Shown here: positions 20,552-28,344 of the stretch, piece by piece
Layout: each line of letters opens with the position of its first letter
How positions within the stretch are numbered: the stretch's first letter is position 1
Source: Nemertoderma westbladi
Taxonomy: Eukaryota > Xenacoelomorpha > Nemertodermatida > Nemertodermatidae
Assembly: GCA_032718475.1 (NCBI GenBank)
Contig: JAUCBJ010006189.1
Span: forward strand, 1-28,344
DNA: 28,344 bases
Direction: 5' to 3'
Made by a program: the position numbers and the translations under genes
Notes under the pieces: generated by a model
Seen by the model: the letters and a program-made list of their open reading frames with translations, nothing else
Told to the model about the DNA's origin: nothing
The model's database searches: none

Positions 20552-21363
20552 TACTGCATATTGCTGGGAAAGGTTTTTGAGGCTGTCGTCCTCCAGCATT
20601 GCAGTAGTGATACCCCCGATACGCTAATGGCCTATAAAAAACATATAGGTTGCGATATGGTGGTAGCCCTAGTGCTAGAGGTCATAAAATTCTACAATCT
20701 AATGGGTACATCTGTACACATCTGTCATATAGATATTGATAGTGCCTTTGACAAAGTGGACTTACATATATATACTATTCAAAAGGTTAAAAGAAGACAT
20801 CAACCCCTATCTCTGCCGATCTCTGTTGTCTTATTTTCAACAAGGCACATGCCTTATGAAGTTGGGTTGAGAAGCTAGCACAACCAGTGTCACACTGGCA
20901 ATCGGTCTCCGCCAAGAATCTCTGTTAAGTCCACCTTTCTTCAATTACTACATACAGGATGTAGTCCAAATAACTCTAATTTAGGCTGCAACTTTAATGA
21001 CATCTGGATTGGGTGCATTGGATATGCAATGATCTGCTCATCATGAGCTCAAGGTTGAAAGATATACATCATCTGTTTGACCGTGCGAGCATGGAACTTG
21101 GAAAGCTGGGACTTCACTGTCATCCTACTAAAACGTCTTGGACCACAATTGGTCACTCGGAAGCAACAGGAACCCCCATCCTTGGCACTCGATGGAAAAT
21201 GCATCAAGCGATCGAGCCACATAACCTTTCTGGGGCACAAGCTCTATCAGAACAAGACACAAATTAAACCAAGATTAATACAGAAAATAGCAAATGTACT
21301 TAACATCTTCCACAGTAACGGATGGACAACAAGAGAGCTCCCTATCGATACCATATCGGAGTA
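20552..21363 (+). pseudogene. Broken LINE reverse transcriptase fragment 1
   Basis: Recognisable reverse-transcriptase blocks occur in order. LLGKVFEAVVLQ (about 20558) is the usual pre-domain text; HIDIDSAFDKVDLH (about 20729) is motif A; LRQESLLSPPFFNYYIQDV (about 20903) corresponds to motif B. The catalytic block reads as YA-NDLLIMSS across a one-base shift near 21025, with Asn in place of the first Asp. DGKCIKRSSHITFLGHKL follows in another frame at about 21193. Several frameshifts and stops make it non-functional. It lies opposite to the host gene, within the intron between 20090 and 24086. The non-LTR clade is not resolved. Confidence 0.75.
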
Positions 21364-21963
21364 ATTGTGTACAATAGCAAAACCTTTTATCATGTATGGT
21401 ACAGAATGTAACTTGGGAACAATGTCATCCACTTACATTAAAGCTATAGACTGCTTCTAATGCTAAAGCTAACGCTATACGGTAGGTGTAAACGTTGTAT
21501 TGTTGGGCGAATTGTATTACGTTATTTGTTGTGATGTCATTAGATAGGCGCTAAAATATTTCTCGACTGCTTTCTATTTCTAATAATTAATTGTTTAAAT
21601 CTCAATTGGAATAAATAAATACAGTATTTAGGCTAACTCTATTGTAACCCAGTAGCGTAGCTATAGTTAGCGTTGCAATTCTGGAATACTAAATAAATTA
21701 GGTAGTTAGCATCCAAATTTGTATAATTAAAAAATTAGCGTAGCTCCATACAAATTAGGTAAGTAAAATTAAATATTAGGCTGCATAGCCGAGAATAGTT
21801 TAGTTATTTACATTTAGATAATAAATTAGTTGATTATTCGACGTTAAGCGGTTGTCTTAAAGTTGGGTGGGTTTCGCGAGTTTACATTAATCGGAAGCAT
21901 AGCAGGCAGTAATTCTGCTGACTACAGTCAGCGAAGCCACAATACAGGCCGCAGGGATAGTCA
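21364..21963. other. Non-coding stretch between two LINE fragments
   Basis: AT-rich with repeated gctaacgct/agcgtagct-like words near 21460-21770. No gene seen. Confidence 0.4.
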
Positions 21964-22993
21964 TTTATAAGTTTTAGGTGTAGCAATCAGATCAGTATAC
22001 GATGGTTCGACAACATTTGTGTCTACTGTTGATGGTGACACAGAACCATTTGAAGTGTTATGGGGCGTCCTCCAAGGAGACACACTTGCACCATTCTTGT
22101 TCATTATTGTGGTTGACTATGTTCTACGCATGTCCTTAGATCATCATAATGATGATGGGGTGATGATAACTCCACCTACTGGCTCCAGAAGTCGAGGAAA
22201 TCCTGCCAAGTACCTAACTGATCTAGACTTTGCTGATGACTTAGGAGTACTCTCAGAATCATTAGAGGGAGCCCAACGGCTCCTCAGCTCATTAGAACAC
22301 GCTGCTTCTAGTGTTGGTCTTTTTATTAACTCCAGAAAGACCAAAATTCTGACAGTTAACTTTGAAAGTCCTCAGCAAGTCTCTGATCGGATGAGCATAA
22401 GCTCAAAGGATGGTATGCTTGAGCATGTGGACGACTTCTGATACCTGGGATCATGGATCCGGAAGTCAGGTGAGGACCTTCGAATACGTAAGGGAAAGGC
22501 ATGGGCAGTTCCAGGATTTGGAAGTCACCGAGAATTAATCGGAAACTTAAGGTCCGATTATTTAGAGCAGCAGTAGTTCCAGTACTCCTCTACGGGAGTC
22601 CATGCTGGGCTCTAACTGCTGAGGACACCAAATCTCTGGATGGCACATTCACAAGAATGCTACGCCGGGTTCATTGTGTCAAGTACAATGCACACATCTC
22701 CAACCAGACACTATAACATTGGAGGTGTCTCATTGGTTCCCCCAAGCTTGACACTAGAACAAAATCGCCTCCGCTTTGCAGGACATTGCTTTCGCCGTGA
22801 GGACCAGCCAGTGCATAATCTTGTACTTTGGCAACCTCATGGAGTGAATAAGCATGGTGGACAGCCCATGACTTTCTTGAGACGCATCTTAAAGGACACT
22901 GGCCTTAAAGATGCGGATGTTCTAGCAAATGTCATGGGTGATAGGGAGTTGTGGCGGTGCAATTTTGTTGACAAGCCGGCACAGCATTCCTAA
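21964..22993 (+). pseudogene. Broken LINE reverse transcriptase fragment 2 (C-terminal part)
   Basis: Starts abruptly with GVAIRSVYDGSTTFVST and shows motif B (GVLQGDTLAP at about 22064) and an intact catalytic FADD (22229-22240), followed by SLEHAASSVGLFINSRKTKI. A TGA at 22439 interrupts DDF/YLGSW, and the frame shifts near 22500 (before IWKSPRINRKLKVRLF) and near 22712. The tail has LLYGSPCWALT, LDGTFTRMLRR, RLRFAGHCFRRED and DTGLKDADVLANVMGDRELW, typical of the region after the reverse transcriptase in widespread animal LINEs. It is 5'-truncated, and its sequence differs from fragment 1, so they are two independent insertions or families. Confidence 0.85.
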
Positions 22994-24085
22994 AAATGCA
23001 GCTACAATGCAGCATGCCGATCCTAGTAGTTTAGGTGTTGGACAAATAAAACATTCTCGAACAAATATTCGATAGCCTAGTGAACTACCCACATTCCCAG
23101 CGATTAGTGAACAGGCCGAGTGCTTAGGGCCACCTGCACTCATTTTCGTTGCTTAGGAAGTCAGGACAGGATTGTTTTGCTTGATTTTAATTGCTGTGAT
23201 TCAACAGTAAAAATACTTTGTTCTATTAGTGAAGAAGCTATTTTAACAAAGGGCATTACGTAGTCTCATGGCAGTCGGGAACTAGGTTAGCAACAATGTC
23301 CTGGGATCTCTATTTCACCCCCTCCATCTGTCCTGTTGCGCCTTTCAACGGGCTTTAACTCTTTCGAATAGGATCAAAACGTCATCAAATATCCTACTCG
23401 GTAATGTCTTGGTGAACCTTCTTGCTTCAAACAAGGGCAAAACCCACCAAGATCTTAGTAGTACCTATTAATTGCCGCGTTAAGGAATGGTTCGCATTGT
23501 AAGAATTATCCTCGCTTCTCAATAGTGAATACGATATTCAAACACTAAGTGCACATTCCTGAAAGATTTCAAAATTAGTGTTCAGGTCGCAATGGATACA
23601 TCATTCATCAGGAAATGCTTCAGTATGTCCATGGGGTTTGCATCAAAGCATAATCTACTGCTTCAATATTATGGAATATGAGCCAAGCAGACTCCATATC
23701 AACATGCACACAAATACTAACACACACAATTTCACTATTGAGACAGTACGCTATCCTATAAACACGGTAAATAATTGCTCTACAGTACCTATTAAACTCA
23801 GAACTATCACGATCCCGGCGAGCAACTATCATTATACCACATATTTTAAACTGTCATGTTGTGCCACTAATTCGTAGCATGGCATCAAAAATGATGATTT
23901 GTAGACTGTAGCCCTCCCTACCTATATTCCATTGTGTTTATACTGCCGTAAGCGGTTTCTACTTCAGTGCAATTTTATGCTTTGTATTGTCTATGTCTAG
24001 TCTATGCATGCATATATCATATAAATTTATGCCACTTAGTGGATTAAAGAAACTCAACAACAACAACATATCAAAAGTAACAAAC
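22994..24085. other. Non-coding intron stretch
   Basis: No exon or repeat recognised with confidence. The first few hundred bases may include the 3' tail of LINE fragment 2. Short frames at 23578-23877 and 23987-24211 on the plus strand lack domains, and the second overlaps the real minus-strand exon. Confidence 0.4.
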
Positions 24086-24244
24086 CTGATTTTTCTCAGC
24101 TCTAATTCTCACTATGTGGTCCTGCAGTCTGCCTATCTCCCCGCTGATTGCACCATCGTCACCGCGAATAATCCCCTCCAACTCGCGAATACGGGAATCC
24201 TTCACTACTAGTTCCTTGTTTTCCTCTTCCAACCGAAGAGTTCT
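24086..24244 (-). CDS. Coiled-coil exon, probable TNIP-like gene
   Basis: 53 codons, phase 0 at both ends, acceptor TTTTACTTCAG|AGA and donor CAG|GTTTGT. It reads RTLRLEEENKELVVKDSRIR, then ELEGIIRGDDGAISGEIGRL and QDHIVRIRAEKNQ. Heptad-spaced Leu/Ile residues on a charged background give a coiled coil broken by a Gly/Asp-rich hinge (about residues 24-36). EEENKEL-type text is also seen in the N-terminal coiled coils of TNIPs, but it is not diagnostic. It is spliced directly after the 24757-24931 exon, whose last codon ends in phase 0. Confidence 0.7.
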
Positions 24245-24756
24245 CTGAAGTAAAAGGTATAAATAAAAAAATTAGAGAACATTTACTGACATAAAGCCCT
24301 CCCATCGTAGGTAACTTACCATAATTCAAGAACAAACACCGATTTTGTCTACAGCCTATACCTTTTGTTTGTACAATCTCAATAGGCCATCTAACCCCTA
24401 AATAAAGTAAACCTCACCCTCACACTTAACCTGTTATCTGCTTACAGTATTCTATTTGCGACAAATATGCGATTGAATGCTGGGTGTTTGTGCTTTGGTC
24501 TACTGGGATTATATGACCCAGCTGATTGCCATGACACACAATATGCTTACCTAAGTCTATAGATTATTATAATAGTGCTATACAGAATGCATTCAAATTT
24601 AAAATTTTATAGTTATTGCCAATTATTTGACAGTATCGGGACAAAATTCTAACTTTAACTCACCAGAACAATTATCATTAAGCACCCCCCCCCCCCCCCC
24701 CCGCGCCAATGGGCCAATGGCAGGTTCCATATAAACTATGTAATATATAAACTAAC
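24245..24756. other. Intron with an 18-base poly-C run
   Basis: Non-coding. Cytosine homopolymer at 24685-24702, followed by gcgccaatgggccaatgg. The tract may be unstable or mis-sized in assembly. The GC-rich edge resembles the end of a dispersed element. Confidence 0.5.
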
Positions 24757-24931
24757 ATCCAATAACTCGACGTTCTCAGGACATCTTTCGTACTCCTTGA
24801 CCTGCTCCCTCAACTCGATCACCTGTCTGATCAGGTCGTTCTGCAGGTCGGGGTTCATTGGGGGAAGGAACAACAAGCTTTTATTCTCGTACTCTTTGGG
24901 TACAGAATAATCGGTACCAAGGTCATTCAGC
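24757..24931 (-). CDS. Most upstream recognised exon of the probable TNIP-like gene
   Basis: 175 bp: one base completing a split codon, then 58 codons. Acceptor ACCTTCTAG|G and donor GAT|GTTAGT. It reads LNDLGTDYSVPKEYENKSLL, FLPPMNPDLQ, then NDLIRQVIELREQVKEYERC and PENVELLD. The first part is polar with a FLPP turn; the last 30 residues are coiled coil and continue into the next exon. The frame is open further upstream only by chance, with no ATG, so at least one more 5' exon must supply the start. I did not find it securely between 24932 and 28344. Confidence 0.7.
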
Positions 24932-25389
24932 CTAGAAGGTAATGTCACAGATGTATCACATATATTATGTCACATATATTTGTTTGCATATAAAATGGTT
25001 GTAAATAGTTTGTTTACCATTATCGAGTTCTTTCAGGTTCCTATTTATCAACTAAAATCCAACACCAACATATATTATTTATTATCCAATAAAACATTTT
25101 AACCAAACGCAATGTAAATAATGTATAATTAGGGAGGGGGATGGGGCAATAGTCTATGTAATAAAAAATAAAACGTCGTCGGTTTGATAAAAAGACACTT
25201 CAAAATTATTATTTTTTCGAAACTTTTTTCCACATCCTGGGGTTGAGCTGCGTCGATTGATATAACTTTCTTGACAGACGAGCTATAGTTTCGGAGGAGT
25301 TTATATGATATACCGGTACATACATACATACATAGATACATAATACTTTTACATTAAGAAGTCCTAACGGTCTTCTAATAGGGTTGTTG
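24932..25389. other. Intron or 5' region, no secure exon
   Basis: Contains a tacatacatacata run near 25318. The minus-strand frame 25129-25341 (…SYKLLRNYSSSVKKVISIDA…) is protein-like but has no good donor in the phase needed by the next exon, so it is not called. Confidence 0.35.
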
Positions 25390-25572
25390 CGCGAAAAAAG
25401 TGTTGGGCTAGAAACATTCGAATAAGGGGTAACAAGGTGCCCTGAATCGAGTGACGGGGGGCGTTTTTTGTAAAAACACGAGAAAACGGTCGAAATGGCG
25501 GGTTTAACTACGAGCGGGAAGCCAATTTTGAAAATCGGCTGTGATTGGCTGCTACATATCTGACGTCACAAC
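25390..25572 (-). promoter_or_regulatory. CpG-richer patch with CRE and CCAAT boxes, possible promoter
   Basis: A perfect CRE palindrome TGACGTCA lies at 25561-25568. CCAAT boxes lie at 25544-25548 (minus strand, AGCCAATCA) and 25522-25526 (plus strand), and aacccgccatttcg lies on the minus strand near 25500. CpG is noticeably more frequent than in flanking DNA. The patch sits about 0.5 kb upstream of the 24931 exon on the minus strand, where the long TNIP-like transcript could start. It could equally be part of a dispersed repeat. The CRE is split from its original right flank by the transposon beginning at 25573. Confidence 0.35.
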
Positions 25573-26879
25573 TAGTGTTGAGAACTGTAACTGTAATTAT
25601 ACTGTAACTGCAACTGTAACTGAATGATTTTGATGTTTTTTTGATACTGTAACTATAACTGAAACTGTAATTGCGAATTTTTAATACTGTAACTATAACT
25701 GTAACTGTAATTGCGAATTTTTAATAAGGTAACTGTAACTGAAACTGTAATTAGGAAATTTGAATACTGTAACTGTAACTGAAACTGAAATTACTAAAAA
25801 TCGATTCAGTTCTCAACCACACAATTAACATGAATGAGCACTTGAAACAGTATTGTAATAGTTTAATAAATTAATAACAGTGGTCGATATGGGTATCATT
25901 TTTAAAACATTTTTGTATTTTTATTTATTATTATCGTTTTGAACCTTGATAGTTGTCAAGTGGCCCAAAGACCCCTTGCACACTTATCTCAACTGTGATT
26001 TATTTGGCGAGTCAAGCATCGAGTAATGAACGAAGATCTAGCATATACTGTAGTTATAATTAGTCATGTTTATCTATCTCAACTACTGTATTAGACTACA
26101 TATGAGCCTTATAAGCAAAGCACTCTTTGCTTCCTAAATATCGCATATTAAATGTAAATGTTTTAGATAAACAAAAATATAGTTAATGGTAATGGTCGGT
26201 AGAGGGATATAACGGATATATAATTTATATTATAAATTATTAATGTTACTGGTAATATTAATATCACAGGGGATATCACACTAGAGGTACACTGGAAATT
26301 AAATTTTTATCAAGTTTACCATTATAAATTACAAAATTACAATTAAACTTAAAAAGTGAAAGGAGTAATGAGGTGGGTCTAATCAAAACTACAAATATAT
26401 GCTTACTACAACAAATTATAAATTAAGGAAAATGATGTGCAGGTTTCAGAAGCATGCCCTTTATAACCAAAACAATAAAAAAAAAAGTAGCGAAAAAAAA
26501 ATATTACGCTATTACGTTACGGTTTACGGTAAAAATATACAGTAATATTACGTTACGGTATTGAAAAAGCTATTACGTTACGGTTTACGTTACGGAAAAA
26601 TATTGAGCTACGGTATTCCTGAAAAGATACCGTAACGTAACGTAATGACATCCTTGCTCATTGGGTGAATGACTGCACTGTACCCCGCCCCAATGAGACT
26701 GAAATTATTTCAATGACTGCTTACTATGTGGGATAATATATTGAATCTATAACTGAAACTGTAACATAAATTTTATCGCGATCAAAACTGAAACTGAAAT
26801 GCTCAATTTTGTAATACTGAAACTGTAACTGTAACTGAAATTAGTTAAAATTGATTCAGTTCTCAACACTAGTCACAAC
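25565..26879. mobile_element. hAT-type non-autonomous transposon with perfect 8-bp TSD
   Basis: The element is 25573-26871 (1299 bp). It begins TAGTGTTGAGAACTG and ends with the exact reverse complement CAGTTCTCAACACTA. GTCACAAC is duplicated on both sides (25565-25572, 26872-26879). Both 150-250 bp subterminal regions are made of repeated ctgtaact / ctgaaact words, like clustered transposase-binding sites. A second near-terminus, CAGTTCTCAACCA, lies at about 25806-25818, so the left 250 bp resembles a smaller complete element. The interior has no transposase frame. An 8-bp duplication plus a TAGTG end is the signature of hAT. Confidence 0.9.
26508..26650. repeat. Nested attacgttacgg-repeat element
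   Basis: Several copies of ttacgttacgg occur on the plus strand and the stretch ends with the inverse, taccgtaacgtaacgtaatg. This repeated, partly palindromic module inside the hAT element looks like a second small DNA transposon or its terminal-repeat cluster. No duplication could be defined. Confidence 0.5.
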
Positions 26880-27593
26880 GCAGTGCTCCGTCCGATAATT
26901 TCTTATATTGGTTTCTATGGAGGGTGATTTTAGATCCATTAAAATACACATTTAATCTCAATAATTTCATACGTGGCTTATATCAATTGAAAGCAGAGAG
27001 TCTTGCGCGTCTTTTGACACTGCAATTAAATAAATATTCATGGTGATTAACATTGATTAAATGAATACATTTACAATTATAAACTCGCAGAATGCCTGAC
27101 TGGTATGCAAGCACTCAACCACTTAGTAGTCATATATTCCAATACTGCAATGCAATACAGAGGCGTAGCGAGGGGGGGGGGGGGGGGTGGGTGGGGGATG
27201 GTCCCCCGGGCGCACTCAGCCAGGGGCGCTGAAATGCCAGGCAAATGTGAGGGTATTCTTGTAAAAATAGGACAAATCAGTAAAAAGTCAGGGATTGTGA
27301 TACAGTTGATACAGGACATGTGTCATACGCGAGAGTCTGGAGAACAATAAATGGATTACAAAAAACAAATTTTGTTTTCCAAAGTTTGTAAAGTCGTTCG
27401 AACGAGTTTGCAAAAGTCTGGGAAACAAAAAAAGATTACAAAACTGGCCGCTCAGAGCCACCATACTTTTCTGTTTTGGCTCTATTTTTCGTCTTTAGAA
27501 TGCAATCTAGCATTAATTAGAACCGTGTTCGTCTGAGATTACGAATCTGAAAACCGTTTTAAATTTCACCAAAAATTGCCAAGTTAAAAGCAA
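26880..27593. other. Non-coding stretch with a G-rich tract
   Basis: Holds cagaggcgtagcgagg followed by a 16-base G run (27172-27187) and tgggtggggg, a likely G-quadruplex-prone and assembly-sensitive site. The gaggcgtagc word resembles the ends of common animal DNA transposons. The segment 27478-27575 is a direct, diverged copy of 27645-27752 (shared gaatctgaaaaccgttttaa and atttcac). Confidence 0.5.
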
Positions 27594-28141
27594 GCCGTTA
27601 AAAATCGTCTATTTAGCAATATTTAGCCACCTTCCTCGGCTTTATTTTTCGTGTTTTGAATCTAGATCTATCTAGATAATCTGGATATCATTTGAACCGA
27701 CTTCGTCTGCAGATTCCGAATCTGAAAACCGTTTTAAATTTCACAAATAACTTCCGGAGATTTTATCAAATTTAAAGGTGTTAATTTTGGCACGTAAATC
27801 GATATATAATGCTAATGTTTTTTTACTCAATTCTAGAATATAACTAATGAAGAAACAAAATGGAGAGTTTTAAAGGAGAAAGCAACTAAATAATAATTAA
27901 TATTTATTATTCTAGAATTAAGACAAAAAACATTAGAATTATTAGCGATTTACGTCTTAAAATTGACACCTTTGTATTTTGATAATCTCTTTGGTAATTT
28001 TGGTGAAATTTTAAACATTTTTCTTCAGATTCGGAATTCTGCAGATGAAGGCTGTTCCATGATATTTAGATTACATTCCAAAGATGAAAAATAAAGCCAA
28101 CATGGATGGTTAAATATTGCCAAATATTAGTTTTTAACGGC
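27594..28141. repeat. Large inverted repeat (arms about 240 bp)
   Basis: Arm 27594-27840 (gccgttaaaaat…ctcaattctagaata) is matched by the reverse complement of about 27906-28141 (…ttagtttttaacggc) with moderate divergence. The spacer is about 65 bp. No flanking duplication is evident. It is probably a foldback element or old MITE. The whole region is AT-rich and non-coding. Confidence 0.75.
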
Positions 28142-28344
28142 TCGTTGTAGCTAAATAATTTGAAAAATTCCGGCAAGGCCAGCATAGTAAGAAAATAATT
28201 GTACTTTAACTTTACTGTGCTCTATGGAATCGAATAATCATAATATAGTTGAGTCAATCTAGCAAAAAACCCATTCGCAATCCATCCGAACCACATATTT
28301 TGGATTCTACTACCTTGTTAATGCCCAAATAAGTAAATAAAATT
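28142..28344. other. Right-edge AT-rich sequence, nothing recognised
   Basis: No open frame, repeat or splice pair seen in the last 200 bases. Confidence 0.4.

Noticed and set aside
25129-25341. Possible upstream exon of the TNIP-like gene (SYKLLRNYSSSVKKVISIDA…)
   Set aside because: No donor in the phase required by the 24931 exon, and the frame continues into low-complexity sequence.
1-28344. CRISPR-like arrays, tRNA or rRNA genes
   Set aside because: The tandem arrays have no unique spacers, and I saw no cloverleaf with A and B boxes or conserved rRNA sequence by eye.

Overview
The window looks like AT-rich, intron-rich nuclear DNA from an animal, most likely an invertebrate. The reasons are GT-AG introns, short coiled-coil exons separated by kilobases, decayed non-LTR retrotransposon reverse transcriptases, and many non-autonomous DNA transposons with visible target-site duplications (TSDs). 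I see no operon, bacterial or organellar features. I cannot name the species or phylum from the sequence.

The genes lie on the minus strand. From right to left, five exons with clean splice borders (24757-24931, 24086-24244, 19971-20090, 11483-11806 and terminal exon 10545-11063 with a stop), plus an ATG-bearing candidate first exon at 12010-12135, encode a coiled-coil protein. All exon junctions I can see inside the gene are phase 0. The last two coding exons resemble the A20-binding inhibitor of NF-kB family (ABIN/TNIP): a MNxxWxxY segment, then a UBAN-type linear-ubiquitin-binding motif (YADDFSVEKQEKD), then a proline-rich tail with no C-terminal zinc finger. The simplest model is a long form starting near or beyond 25 kb, where a CRE/CCAAT promoter-like patch sits, and a short form of about 322 residues starting at 12135. 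A second, unidentified acidic first exon (919-1092, minus) begins another gene that leaves the window on the left.

Layout: 1-918 is a 45-bp minisatellite touching the splice donor of the 919-1092 exon. From 1188 to 10490 there are six more unrelated tandem arrays (46, 15, 15, 31, 42 and 23 bp) and one foldback element, with no convincing gene. 10545-12135 holds the C-terminal half of the TNIP-like gene. 13187-15130 is a nested cluster of one MITE family. 15358-15551 is a decayed copy of the 11483-11806 exon with a stop codon. 18260-18639 and 18769-19822 are two inverted-repeat transposons. 20552-22993 holds two different broken LINE fragments. 24086-24931 holds two upstream coding exons. 25573-26871 is a 1.3-kb hAT-type element with a perfect 8-bp TSD. 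27594-28141 is a large palindrome.

The main points for a second look are the decayed or possibly 'poison' exon, the minisatellite that repeats a splice-donor sequence in frame, the hairpin array just downstream of the TNIP-like stop codon, and the transposons whose borders can be fixed exactly from TSDs.
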